This document shows, in pieces, positions 52,801 through 59,021 of a stretch of DNA of 64,000 nucleotides. The notes beneath the pieces were generated by a model. The model saw only the letters and a list, made by a program, of their open reading frames with translations, did not search any database and was not told the DNA's origin. Both the position numbers and the translations under genes were made by a program. The first letter of the stretch is position 1, and each line of letters begins with the position of its first letter. Origin of the DNA: Flavisolibacter amylovorans (lineage in GTDB: Bacteria > Bacteroidota > Bacteroidia > Chitinophagales > Chitinophagaceae); NCBI RefSeq assembly GCF_039541815.1, contig NZ_BAABGY010000009.1, forward strand, positions 297,316-361,315. Reading direction: 5' to 3'.

Positions 52801-53334
52801 CGTGGCAACACCGCCGCCCTCCGCTGGACCGCGGAGAACGAGGTGAACTTCGAAGGCTACGAAGTAGAGCGCAGCACCGACGGACGCACCTTCAGCCGCA
52901 TCGGCACGGTAGCCGGCACCAACGCCACCACGGTTGCTACGTATAACTACAACGACGACCTGAGCGGCATCACGGCGAACCGCGTGTACTACCGCCTCAA
53001 GCAGGTGGACGTAGGCGGTGCCTTCTCCTACAGCCCCATCGTTTCGATCGGCCTCAACAACACGGCGGCCGACGTTACGGAAGTGCGCCTCATGAAAAAC
53101 CCCGTCCGCAGCACCCAGGTACGCCTGCAGGTGAAGACGACGATCGCGGGTACGGCACGCTTCCTGGTCATCGACAACGGCGGCCGCATCGTGCTCAGCC
53201 GCCAGGAGCGCCTCTCGAGCGGCACTACGGCCCTGAGCCTCGAGTTGCCCGGCTTCCTCGCCAACGGTACCTATACCGTAGTGACGGAGATCGGCGGCGC
53301 GACCTACCCCAACAAGGTGTTGCTCGACAAGTAA
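40813..53334 (+). CDS. Giant T9SS-secreted repeat surface protein
   Basis: The 4173-residue product has a signal peptide (ALTLVLLLSLAGLSAFA, about residues 48-67); the ATG at 40900 would give a more usual leader, while 40813 has the A-rich start context. An Ig/FlgD-like region follows (about 340-420), then about 12 units of about 260 residues each. A unit pairs an SdrD/Cna-B-like module (ISGxVYNDxNxGxING) with a segment opening NPGGTxxVTIPAxTF. NPGG falls near nt 42929, 43709, 44482, 45265, 46042, 46836, 47608, 48385, 49170, 49948, 50733 and 51510. The C-terminus has an Fn3-like domain (LTFTADKRGNTAALRW) and a type A sorting domain. It is probably an adhesin or matrix protein on the cell surface. 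Confidence 0.9.
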   Translation: MFTAPKPRAAFFRRYALRQNVSLPHLLRHMNHLYMHQLLSALRPAKALTLVLLLSLAGLSAFAEGTPQVMPNSANGVGLYVNPSLSAGPYRNANSENRIRFLINDHTAENFYFGVRFYNRAATPAEVPVYFRILNSAGVAVAGPTQLSTAPGSAGRIETYAQAVAGPNYGSFTGGYTPRTFDPTVNGEYSIEFYESNDAGASALASQANFSIFFDLTVGNATQRLLGRVHSQAWSLITYSYNASNLPVPDLNVPMQSTFYGYTDDQTVSKVTFNDGFKPLAAVIAMNRYGAVYSASATEWYAGRRSQNTGATAPTFANGYKLFLTVPSNVYPRSAAPSTPTVNSITGCPGAYTINYTISATGDVAVLLDLNGTDGYQHGTSDRILNDTSRTAGTGSIAWDGRDGLGNLVSAASAEVTFYLRRGRTNLPIFDAEQNVNGFSVTGHEPVVYTPRLFWNDTILVSVGNCSINNGTENNTSNTTGKGVDSSVNGMAQVNLASYGFVGRGWNGSGNTGQVPSPANGLGTATSNNTLCDDYGNIRTLNTWWWANETSSGESSYALPDCRYIAGTVFNDVNAGTIGGTAISTASGTQLYVYIVNTVGNTVVAKQTLTNGSFAFGAQDGVNTTTSTYRLVLSTVNVNVGAATPASTLPTGWVSTGEGLRNSSGDGTGNGVYTIGSAISNYTYFDFGIEALPTPTALTTAASQSNPGGTNTVTIPAATFSGTDAVDVSGGQISYIHVTTFPTNTTTINFASAATTVNGAPGALSYNSGNFPAGGVFVATNTVGNPTSAITVDPVNGGVNVDITYKVVDQALQSSTGTGIARQPLTDITISGSVYNDPAAGTINGTLISSAGGPLFVNLVNTATNTVVSSKPVTGGTYSFSTADNLQNNVATYQLVLAGSATATTGTLPSPQWVNTAEGLTGTTGDGTANGAYSFGANVTANTVVDFGLDALPVPTALTTATSQTNPGGTNSVTVPAATFSGTDADAANGGTLSYLRVTALPTNATSITLTGSTTIGGPVTTSTYNSGNFPAGGVYVAVNTAGNPTTAVLVDPLNGAVNVDISYRLIDNAGKESTTSGVARQPLAELQISGSVYNDPDGGIINGTLRNNAGGPLFVNLVSGGSIVASKPVSAAGTYSFTTGDGLQGNVATYSLVLTRDAVTATSILPSAAFTYTAEGVAGTTGDGTANGVYTFGANVTNNAAIDFGIDALPTVTALNTATSQVNPGGTTAVTVPATTFSGADAGDLSGGQVSFIRITAFPANATTVSFASAATTLGGVAGPLSYNSGNFPAGGVYVATNSSGNPLTAITVDPVNGAVNVDFTYATIDNAGKQSAATGTARQPLTDLTISGTVYNDANAGIINGSPISNAGGPLYVNVINTDNNTVVASQLLTNGTFSFGTANGLQSNVTTYGVVLTTSATSTTAALPNPNTYVNTAEGVSGTTGDANANGRYLFGGALTSGAVIDFGIDALPTPAPLTTATSQVNPGGTATVTIPATTFSATDNVDISGGQVNYIHIISFPTNTTTVFFANAATSVNGTYGALSYTSATFPAGGVYVATNTVGNPTSAISVDPLNGAVNVDFTYNAIDNAGAESSTSGIARQPLTDLTISGSVYDDVNGGTINGDLISNAGGQLYVNLVNTANNTVVASKAVTNGTFSFSTADGLQNNVGTYNVVLAASASATTASLPTTGWVNMAEGITPAGDGAANGTYTFGANVTTSQVVNFAIEALPVPATLTTAAPQVNPGGTNTVTIPAATFSATDNGDISGGAVSYIHITAFPTNTTTVNFASAATSVNGTYGALSYNSGNFPAGGVYVATNTVGNPTSAITVDPVNGAVNVDFTYTAIDNSGKESVASGIARQPLTDLTISGTLFNDANGTKDGLINGTATGNPGGTLHYANLVNTATNQVVASQALPIAGGSTGTFSFGSANGVESGTSYAVVIATTNTATTGSVTTGWVNTAEDLSGNAGDGTANGIYTVGAITMPVVVNFGVNALPTVTSTTITAQANPGGNTPVTVPAASFASADADANGGIAYVRLTGFPTNANSITVIGSLTAGGPVITATYNSGNFPGSFYLATNNSGNLLPVDALKIDPADGAVSAVFPYSVIDIAGYESATTANTTVPFITGAISGTVYNDFNALADNLINGTGTNLAGQLYVNALNGSNVVVATAVVAADGTYVITGLGNGTYTLQLSNVQGTVTAAAPATTLPSGWAYVGEGTAAAGDGTPNGLQSVTLTSNGVAGANFGIDGKPVANSLVAATLVNPGGTNLVTIPAATFSGSDIDAAAGGEIEYVRITAFPTNATTITVTGSLSPGGLVTTTSYDVNTFPGSIYIATNDDGSLANANAFRVDPVNGAVTVVVSFKVIDNAGQESNNTATASQPLSDLLISGNVYNDVNAGIINGTLISNANGQLFVNLVDTTANTVVASKLLTDGTFAFGTANGVQNNVGSYKLVLAATAIATTPALPNAGWVNTAEGISGTSGDGAVNGAYSFGAVVTTSQTIDFGIDALPTAVTAVAASQTNPGGTNNVTIPATAFSGTDADAANGGILSYVLLTGFPTNATSITVTGATSIGGTVTTTTYTSGTFPTDGIYIATAANGNLSAANAVQVDPVNGAVTVVLPYAVIDNAGKRSANTATVSQPLTELTLSGNVYNDANGGNIDGNLISNAGGQLYVNLVNTANNSVVASKTLTNGTFTFTTADGLEADVTTYHLVLADEATATVPALPAPNAWANTAEGISGTAGDGIVNGRYVFGGAVTSGTVIDFGIDALPVPAIITTATTQVNPGGTTTVTIPATTFSAADNGDIAGGQVNYIRILSFPTNATTISFANAATSVNGTYGALSYNSGNFPAGGVYVATNTVGNPTGAITVDPVNGAVNVDIVYHAIDNAGKESTTTGTARQPLSDLLLTGNVYDDVNGGLIDGIRISNANGQLFVNLVDTALNLVIASKELTDGTFSFGTGNGLRSDVATYKLVLTNTAIATTAGLPSPLWVNTAEGLSGTNGDGSVNGGYATGIIAANTTVDFGIDARPIAVPVTVATPKVNPGGNIFIPIANNLPLASDPIDIAGGQVTYLRVLSLPVNATAVTVNSSTTLGGPLAVTTYTSGNFPAGGIYVATNATGSTLDSFYIDPVDGADTVRIQFRAIDQAGVESGNIGVGKIPISELTISGNVYNDVNGNTDGIINGALISNAGGPLYVNLVDGNTNTVVSSKPVAGGAFSFSTADGLRSDVTDYRLVLADDPGATAPALPNATAWLNTGEGLGTSADGLPNGRYTFSTVVTSPVTVSFGIDARPVPAPLTVAPSQQNPGGTAMITILATMFVANDNVDISGGEVRYIHIKSFPTHTTTVNFASAATTVDGTYGALSYTAATFPAGGVFLATNATGNPAGAITVDPTGGAGNIDFTFSAIDQAGAESVTTGIARQTLTDITITGTVYDDATAGIIDGTPTGSAGGQLYVNLVNTANNSVIATKTISNGTFSFGTADGILEGVTTYALVLTNAANSSTATLPSTGWVYTAEGLTGTNGDGTRNGTFAFGGALAATQVIDFGVDALPIPADNTAATQVNPGGTTLVTVPATAFSATDPDLAGGQVNYVHITAFPTNATSVTITSALNPGDPETTASYNAGNFPAGGIYIATAANGNLANATAVQVDPIDGAVTVDFTYTAVDNAGEEGIESATASQPFSTLLITGTLFNDFNGLTDGAINGIAAVGTGLYVNVLNASNAIVASTQIGADGTYSIGGLNPGDYTLVLTSDPASTTASVNAGWVITGEGVNTSADGTVNGRQLVSLVATNLSGLNFAVNSLPVADLKTYVVNPNTSNAVDTATVVSTANNANSYLWNVVLSGTADNGNTPGALTGSDANGNNGTALTLGANVNGVSVVIDPASYSGTRNGAAYANALMLEYNGIQLQPGGCQGGNAGNPGCALYNSTSGKWEIPAYDLAGLKLLIRNGTTTIAFDYAWKDAAGFTGSTNSYAVAFTQSLPVRLLTFTADKRGNTAALRWTAENEVNFEGYEVERSTDGRTFSRIGTVAGTNATTVATYNYNDDLSGITANRVYYRLKQVDVGGAFSYSPIVSIGLNNTAADVTEVRLMKNPVRSTQVRLQVKTTIAGTARFLVIDNGGRIVLSRQERLSSGTTALSLELPGFLANGTYTVVTEIGGATYPNKVLLDK
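42500..52230 (+). repeat. About 12 tandem ~780-bp coding repeats in the giant surface gene
   Basis: The spacing between NPGG landmarks is 773-794 bp, always near 780. Neighbouring units share long near-identical DNA stretches, for example around GGCGCCCTCTCGTACAACTC and the GCCATCACGGTAGACCCG region. This leaves the array open to slipped recombination and copy-number change, and to misassembly. Confidence 0.88.
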
Positions 53335-53358
53335 TTCTCTCTGGTTGGATTAGAATAG

Positions 53359-53388
53359 AGGCGCCCCGGTAACGGGGCGCCTTTTTTA
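53359..53388 (+). terminator. Terminator of the giant surface protein gene
   Basis: A 10-bp GC stem (AGGCGCCCCG with CGGGGCGCCT, 53359-53368 and 53373-53382) with loop GTAA is followed by TTTTT, 24 bp after the stop. Confidence 0.92.
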
Positions 53389-53426
53389 TTCAGCGGGGTT
53401 GAGATTATTCAGCGTGTGGTTAGCCA

Positions 53427-53600
53427 GCCGTGCAAGCACGGCATGCAGGGCTTTCGCCCCTTTTCACGACGGCACAACGGCACAAAGACACGACGAAAAG
53501 CGGAGGACATGAATCGGTTTCCTCGTCGCGCCGTCGTGCCGTCGTGCCGTCGCGCGAAAAGGCCGCTTGCGGCCGTCCATCTCAGCCCTTTGGGAATATG
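53427..53600. repeat. Word-repeat hairpin plus shared 28-nt module
   Basis: CGACGGCACAACGGCACA words (53467-53495) pair with GCCGTCGTGCCGTCG words (53524-53553). Next comes the 28-nt module at 53559-53586 (AAGGCCGC ... TCAGC) shared with 15970-15997, where it is likewise preceded by GTCGCGTCATTGCGCCG words. A small hairpin GCCGTGCAAGCACGGC lies at 53427-53442. There is no gene between 53335 and 53747. Confidence 0.65.
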
Positions 53601-53702
53601 CTATAGCTCCAACAGCTTATGCAGCACAGAAGAGCGCCCGCCGCTCGTCCCGGGAAGGGGCGCCGGCCGGCCCATTTTTCGACCTTTCCCAATGAATTAG
53701 TT

Positions 53703-53726
53703 GTACTCCTAATTGATTAGGAGTAC
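53703..53726. promoter_or_regulatory. Probable BlaI operator, perfect 11-bp palindrome
   Basis: GTACTCCTAAT and its exact complement ATTAGGAGTAC are separated by 2 bp. The site lies 22 bp before the BlaI ATG and overlaps a TACATTTA box (TAnnTTTG-like). BlaI/MecI repressors bind such TACT...AGTA dyads at their own promoters, so autoregulation is expected. Confidence 0.75.
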
Positions 53727-53747
53727 ATTTATGGAAACATTGAACGT

Positions 53748-54110
53748 ATGATCAAACTGGCAAAACGGGAAGAGCAGATCATGCAGGCCTTCTGGGAACT
53801 GGAGCGGGCCTTTATCCGCGACATCATTCCCCTGTTGCCCGACCCGAAGCCCCACTACAACAGCGTGGCCACCATGGTCAAGATCCTGGAGGAAAAGGGC
53901 TTCCTGGGACACGAGGTCATCGGCAACATGTACCAGTACTTCCCGGTGATCCCGCGCGACGACTACCAGAGCCATGCACTGAAGGATATTGTAAGCCAGT
54001 ACTTCGACAATTCCTATCCCCGCATGCTGGCCTTCTTTGCCAAGGAGCAGAACCTGGGCGAGCAAGAACTGAAAGAGATCCTTGACCTCATCAAAAACGG
54101 AAAGTCATGA
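53748..54110 (+). CDS. BlaI/MecI/CopY-family transcriptional repressor
   Basis: The 120-residue winged-helix protein has the family pattern: REEQIMQAFWELERAFIRDI (helices 1-2), PHYNSVATMVKILEEKGFLGHEVIGN (recognition helix and wing entry), YQYFPVIPRDDYQ (wing), and a C-terminal dimerisation helix LKEILDLIKNGKS. In the known systems the repressor is removed when the M56 membrane partner signals. The M56 gene overlaps it by 4 bp (ATGA). A perfect palindrome lies in its promoter. Confidence 0.93.
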   Translation: MIKLAKREEQIMQAFWELERAFIRDIIPLLPDPKPHYNSVATMVKILEEKGFLGHEVIGNMYQYFPVIPRDDYQSHALKDIVSQYFDNSYPRMLAFFAKEQNLGEQELKEILDLIKNGKS

Positions 54111-56473
54111 TGCCCTACATCCTGCACGTTGCCCTGATCCTCGCCGGCTGCCTCGTCTTCTATAAGCTGCTGCTGCAGCGGGAGACGTTCTTCCGGGTCA
54201 ACCGATTTGTACTGCTGGCCGGACTCGGGCTTGCCTTCGCACTGCCGCTCGTGCCCGTGCCGGCGCAGTGGTCGCTCCGCTCCGCACCCGTAGAAGTACA
54301 GGCCGTGCCGCATCCTGACGCCCTCACCGGCCTTGCCGGCCGCGACGATGCGGCAGGCGCCGGGGCAACGCTTCCGGCCGTTGGTGCGGGCACGGTGGCG
54401 GCCACACCCGGGCCGGCTAAAGAAGCCAGGACAAAGGCGCCCTTCGACGCGGCGCAGTGGATCCGCTTCGGCATCGGGCTCTACTGGTTCGGGGTGCTCG
54501 CGTTCGGCCTCAACTTCCTGCTGCAGGTGGGCGTGCTGCTTTACCGCGTGCGCACCCGCCCCGTCATCCGCGACGGCCGCTACACCATCGTGGAGCTCGA
54601 CGGCGACAAGGCGCCCTGCTCCTTCGGACCCTACATCTTCATCAACCCGGAGAAATACGACTGGGACACCTACAACCAGATCCTCGAGCATGAGAAGGTG
54701 CACATCCGCCAGGGCCATACCTGGGACATCCTCTTCGCCGAGCTCGTACTCATCTTCCAGTGGTTCAACCCCTTTGCCTGGACCTACCGCCGCACCCTGG
54801 AGAGCAACCTCGAATACCTTACCGATTCGTCCGTGCTGGAAGCCGGCGCTACCGATGCGGAGCAATACCAGATGAGCCTGCTACGGGTGTCGGCCCCGCA
54901 CTTCCCGCTCAGCCTCACGACCAATTACAATCAATCACTTCTTAAAAAACGCGTACTCATGATGAATGCCAAAAGATCCAACCTGCACACGGCCTGGAAG
55001 TACGGCTTCCTGCTGCCGCTGCTGCTCCTGCTGGTGAGCGTGCTCAACGAGCCGATGGCCCAGTCGAAGGAGCAAAACAAGACCGCCAAGACCGAGCGCA
55101 AGCGCACCCATAACGGCATCGAAACCGAGGGGGCCTGGTTTGCCACCATCAAGGGCGACAAGGTGCAGGTGCAGTTCCGCAGCGACGACGACGACAACAA
55201 CTCGATGAACGGATCCACGTTCCCGCTCGCCGATTTCGGAACGCTGCCGCGCGATGCGGCGGGCTCCTTCCGCCTGAAGCGCGATGCCGGCACCATGGAG
55301 TTCACCGGCCGCTTCGAGGGCAACGGGGGCATGGGCCGCTACAAGTTCGTGGCCGATCCGTCGTTCAACGACTACCTGAAAGGGGAGGGCATCGCCGCCG
55401 GTGACGACCGCGACCAGATGGTGCTCTTCTTCGTGAACGTGACCCGCACATACATTGGTGAGCTGAAGGCCGCCGGCTACAAGAACTTCGACCGCGACGA
55501 GCTCATCCCGCTGGCGGCACTCAACGTAAATGGCGCGTATATCCAGTCGCTTCAGGCCGCCGGTCTGAAGAACGTCTCGCTGCAGGACCTCATCCCGCTG
55601 CGCTCGCTCGGTGTGGACAAAGCCTATATCGAAGACATCCGCAAGGTGTACCCGAACGTGGACCCGGGCCGCCTTATCACGCTGAAGGCGCAGGGCATCG
55701 ACAGCAAGTACGTGGAAGCCGTACGCAGCAGCAACAGCAAGGGACGTGCAGCCCGCGACAGCGGCTACCGCAGCCGCCCCGACAACGGCCGTTTGCCCGC
55801 GCTGCCGCCCGACCCGGCCATCCCGGCCCTGCCCGCCGATCCTGACGACGAGGACGCCGTTGCGGGTCCCGACTTCCAGGGAGGCAAGCCCAAGACCAAA
55901 GAGAAAATCAAGAACAAGGTCAAGGAGAAGCATTTTGACAATAGCGGTGTGGCCGGTGCCGGCGCAGGTGCCGGAGCTGGCACCTACTCGGACCGCGACG
56001 TGGACGATATGGTAGCGATGAAGTCGCTCAACGTAACGGAGGAATACATCCGGTCGATCCGCGAGGCGGGCTTCCCCGACCTCAGCAACCGCCAAGCCAT
56101 TTCGTTTAAGTCGCTCGGCGTTACCGCCGACTATATCAACGGCCTGCGTGCTATGGGCTTCAGCAACCTGCGCGCGAACGACGTCACCGGTGCCAAGTCG
56201 GTGCACGTAACGGCAGACTTCGTGAAAGGCTTCGCCGCCGTTGGCTTCGGCGGGCTGAAGCTCGATCACTACATTTCCTTCAAAGCCCTCGGCATCACGC
56301 CCGGCCTCGTAAAGCAGTACCAGGACCTCGGCTTCACCAACGTGCGCCCGAACGACATTACCGGTGCGAAGGCCACAGGCACTACGCCCGATTTCATTGC
56401 CCGCATGCAGCAGCAAGGCTATAAGCTCTCCAGCCTGAACAAATACATCGACCTGAAAACGGTCGTCCAGTAA
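54107..56473 (+). CDS. M56-family (BlaR1/MecR1-type) sensor metallopeptidase with helical repeats
   Basis: The 788-residue product has membrane helices near residues 4-20, 34-52, 120-145 and 300-318. The zinc motif HEKVH (residues 195-199) lies in a cytoplasmic loop ahead of ESNLEYLTDSSVLEAG, as in BlaR1. No penicillin-binding sensor follows the last helix. Instead the outside part is about 470 residues with nine or so units of about 30 residues (xLKALGVTxxYIxxLxxAGFxNLxxxDL), near 445-550 and 628-788, split by a Gly/Ala/Pro-rich linker. It should cut or release the co-encoded BlaI upon a signal. The ligand is unknown; the receptor gene downstream is the obvious candidate target. Confidence 0.9.
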   Translation: MMPYILHVALILAGCLVFYKLLLQRETFFRVNRFVLLAGLGLAFALPLVPVPAQWSLRSAPVEVQAVPHPDALTGLAGRDDAAGAGATLPAVGAGTVAATPGPAKEARTKAPFDAAQWIRFGIGLYWFGVLAFGLNFLLQVGVLLYRVRTRPVIRDGRYTIVELDGDKAPCSFGPYIFINPEKYDWDTYNQILEHEKVHIRQGHTWDILFAELVLIFQWFNPFAWTYRRTLESNLEYLTDSSVLEAGATDAEQYQMSLLRVSAPHFPLSLTTNYNQSLLKKRVLMMNAKRSNLHTAWKYGFLLPLLLLLVSVLNEPMAQSKEQNKTAKTERKRTHNGIETEGAWFATIKGDKVQVQFRSDDDDNNSMNGSTFPLADFGTLPRDAAGSFRLKRDAGTMEFTGRFEGNGGMGRYKFVADPSFNDYLKGEGIAAGDDRDQMVLFFVNVTRTYIGELKAAGYKNFDRDELIPLAALNVNGAYIQSLQAAGLKNVSLQDLIPLRSLGVDKAYIEDIRKVYPNVDPGRLITLKAQGIDSKYVEAVRSSNSKGRAARDSGYRSRPDNGRLPALPPDPAIPALPADPDDEDAVAGPDFQGGKPKTKEKIKNKVKEKHFDNSGVAGAGAGAGAGTYSDRDVDDMVAMKSLNVTEEYIRSIREAGFPDLSNRQAISFKSLGVTADYINGLRAMGFSNLRANDVTGAKSVHVTADFVKGFAAVGFGGLKLDHYISFKALGITPGLVKQYQDLGFTNVRPNDITGAKATGTTPDFIARMQQQGYKLSSLNKYIDLKTVVQ

Positions 56474-56573
56474 TTCTACGGGGCGGGCGCCCGCCCGCCC
56501 CGTTCCTTTTCCTTTCATCCTTTATTCCCCAACACTGTGATGAGCGGCAGCGCCGCCCAGCGGGATCCTTATT

Positions 56574-56592
56574 TACTTTAATTACGAAAGTA
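56574..56592. promoter_or_regulatory. Candidate second BlaI site before the receptor gene
   Basis: TACTTT and AAAGTA are separated by AATTACG. The flanks match the TACT...AGTA ends and the TAATT centre of the blaI operator at 53703-53726, though the half-site spacing is 3 bp shorter. It lies 21 bp before the receptor ATG. Confidence 0.4.
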
Positions 56593-56612
56593 TTCGTCCA
56601 AAACCACACGAC

Positions 56613-59021
56613 ATGAAAACAATCCTGCTCTACCTGGTACTCTTCCTGCTTCCTGCCGGCTTCCTTCATGCGCAGAGCCTGCAAGGCCGCCTTACCGACG
56701 AAAAAGGCACTCCGCTGGCTTACGCCAACATCGCCCTGCTGCGGGCCGACAGCTCCCTGGCGGCGGGCGCCATGACGGGTACCGACGGCCGCTTTACGAT
56801 CAAGGCGCCCGCTGCTGGCAGCTATCGCCTGCGCTATACCGCCATCGGCTACCGCGACCTCGTGAGCGCAACCCGCGCCATCAGCGCCGACACCGACCTC
56901 GGCACCCTTGCACTGAAAGCCGACGGCAAGCAGCTGGACGAAGTGACCGTACAATCGCTCCGCCCCGCCATCGAGCAGAAGGCCGACCGCCTCGTGGTGA
57001 ACGTGGAGAACACCGCGATGGCTGCCGGCAACACGGCCTACGCCGTACTGGCGCGCACGCCGGGCGTGCTCATCGATGCGGAGGGCAATATCCAGCTCAA
57101 TGGCCGCAGCGGCGTCACGGTGATGATCGACGGGCGTCCCACCTTTCTTTCTGCCCGCGACCTGCGCACGATGCTCGAAGGCATGCCGGCCGAAAACCTG
57201 AAAAACATCGAGATCATCACCAATCCTTCGTCGAAGTACGAGGCCGAGGGCACCTCGGGCATCCTCAACCTGAACCTGAAGCGGCAGACCGTGCAGGGCA
57301 TGACCGGCGCCGTGTATATGGGCTACAACACCAACTTCTACAACAGCGGTTGGAGCACCGGCGCGAGTATCAATATGAAAAAGGGCGGCTGGAGCTTCTT
57401 TGCCAACGTGGACCTGATGCGCCGAGTGGGCGGCCGCAACGCCACCTTTACGCGGGTGTTCCGCGGTAGCCGCGGCATCAATTATTTCGACCAGGTGGCC
57501 GAGGCCAACCACTACAACGAAGGCCCGCCGACCGTGCGTCTCGGCTCCGACTGGCAGCTCAACAAGCGCCACAGCATCGGCTTCACGGCCTACTTCAACC
57601 AGAACACGCTGCGCCAGCAGTTCGACACGCGCACGGTGATGGGGCCTGCGCCCGGAACAGCGGACCTGGTGATCGACGCGCGCAACCGGATGATGAACGT
57701 GTGGCAAGGCATGACGGGCAACGCGCATTACGTATTCAAGCTCGACTCGGCGGGCAGCACGCTGACCGCCGATGTGGACGGGGCCCGGATCCGCAACCGC
57801 GGCGACGCCGACTTCTACAACTACTACGACAGCGTGCGCACGGGAAAGCCGGTAGAGACCGACTTCCTCTACCAGAATTCGCCCAACGGCTACAACATCG
57901 TGTCGGGGCGTGTAGACCTCACCCTCATGCTCCCCGGCAACCGGCGCTTCGAGACCGGCGTGCGTGCTTCCGACGTACTGTCGGACAACGACGCGCGCTT
58001 CTACTTCAACAACACGGGTCTCGTACCCGACCCGGCACGTACGAATCATTTCCGCTACACGGAGAACATCTATGCGGCTTACGTGAACTGGTCGATGCCG
58101 CTGAGCAAGCGCCTTACGCTGCAGACCGGCCTGCGCGCGGAGCAGACCGTGTCGCGCGGCACGCAGCTCACCACCGGCCAGGTCACGAACCGTAAGTATA
58201 CGGATCTCTTCCCGACCGTGTTCCTGCAGCAGCAGGTAAGCGACCGGTACAGCATTAACTGGAGCTACAGCCGCCGCCTGCAGCGCCCCAACTACGGCAA
58301 CCTGAATCCCTTCCGCCTCTACCGCGACCCCTATACCTGGTTCGAAGGCAACCCTTACCTGCGCCCGCAGTACGCGCATTCCTTCTCCGTAACGCAATCG
58401 GTGAACAAGACCTACCTCTTTACGCTGTCGTACCTGTATACGAAGGATATCATGAGCGAGCTGCCGCGCATCGTGCCCGACAGTTCGTATACGATCTATT
58501 ACACGGGCAACGTCAGCAGCGAGCGCGAGGTGGGCCTCACGGCCGTGGTGCCGGTGAAGATCCGCCGCTGGTGGGATGTGCAGAACACGCTCACCGTGCT
58601 GGGCGACCGCATCGAGTTCAACGACAAGGGCGTGCGGCAGGTGAACGAGAACGTGTTCGTGATGCTGCAGTCGAACCACACGCTGCAGCTGCCGCGCGGC
58701 ATCCGCGCCGAGCTCAATGGCCGCTACGTAGGCCCGGGCCTCACCGGCCTCTACCAGATGGAAGCCTATTTCCGCCTCGACGTGGCACTGCGCAAAAGCT
58801 TCACCAAGGCTGGCCTCGACCTCTCGGTGAATGCCGGCGACGTCTTCAACACGCACCGCCTGCGCTTCAACACCAATATCGACGGCAACATCAACAACTT
58901 CGACCAGATGCTCCGCTTCCGCAACCTCAACGTGACGCTGCGCTACAACTTCCGCAAAGGCGTGAAGGTGGAAGAGCAACGCCGCAGAAATGTGGAGGAG
59001 CTGAATCGGGCAGGAGGGTAG
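56613..59021 (+). CDS. TonB-dependent-receptor-like outer-membrane beta-barrel protein
   Basis: The 802-residue product has a signal peptide ending near FLHAQ (about residue 21), a CarboxypepD_reg-like N-terminal domain (about 22-105, LQGRLTDEKGTPLAYANIALL), a plug-like domain (about 115-225, AYAVLARTPGVLIDAEGNIQLNGR) and a large barrel ending NVTLRYNFRKG. This is the outer-membrane beta-barrel (OMP_b-brl_3) relative of TonB receptors. It follows the BlaI-M56 pair by 139 bp on the same strand with a candidate BlaI site in front, so it is probably controlled by that pair. The substrate is unknown. Confidence 0.88.
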   Translation: MKTILLYLVLFLLPAGFLHAQSLQGRLTDEKGTPLAYANIALLRADSSLAAGAMTGTDGRFTIKAPAAGSYRLRYTAIGYRDLVSATRAISADTDLGTLALKADGKQLDEVTVQSLRPAIEQKADRLVVNVENTAMAAGNTAYAVLARTPGVLIDAEGNIQLNGRSGVTVMIDGRPTFLSARDLRTMLEGMPAENLKNIEIITNPSSKYEAEGTSGILNLNLKRQTVQGMTGAVYMGYNTNFYNSGWSTGASINMKKGGWSFFANVDLMRRVGGRNATFTRVFRGSRGINYFDQVAEANHYNEGPPTVRLGSDWQLNKRHSIGFTAYFNQNTLRQQFDTRTVMGPAPGTADLVIDARNRMMNVWQGMTGNAHYVFKLDSAGSTLTADVDGARIRNRGDADFYNYYDSVRTGKPVETDFLYQNSPNGYNIVSGRVDLTLMLPGNRRFETGVRASDVLSDNDARFYFNNTGLVPDPARTNHFRYTENIYAAYVNWSMPLSKRLTLQTGLRAEQTVSRGTQLTTGQVTNRKYTDLFPTVFLQQQVSDRYSINWSYSRRLQRPNYGNLNPFRLYRDPYTWFEGNPYLRPQYAHSFSVTQSVNKTYLFTLSYLYTKDIMSELPRIVPDSSYTIYYTGNVSSEREVGLTAVVPVKIRRWWDVQNTLTVLGDRIEFNDKGVRQVNENVFVMLQSNHTLQLPRGIRAELNGRYVGPGLTGLYQMEAYFRLDVALRKSFTKAGLDLSVNAGDVFNTHRLRFNTNIDGNINNFDQMLRFRNLNVTLRYNFRKGVKVEEQRRRNVEELNRAGG

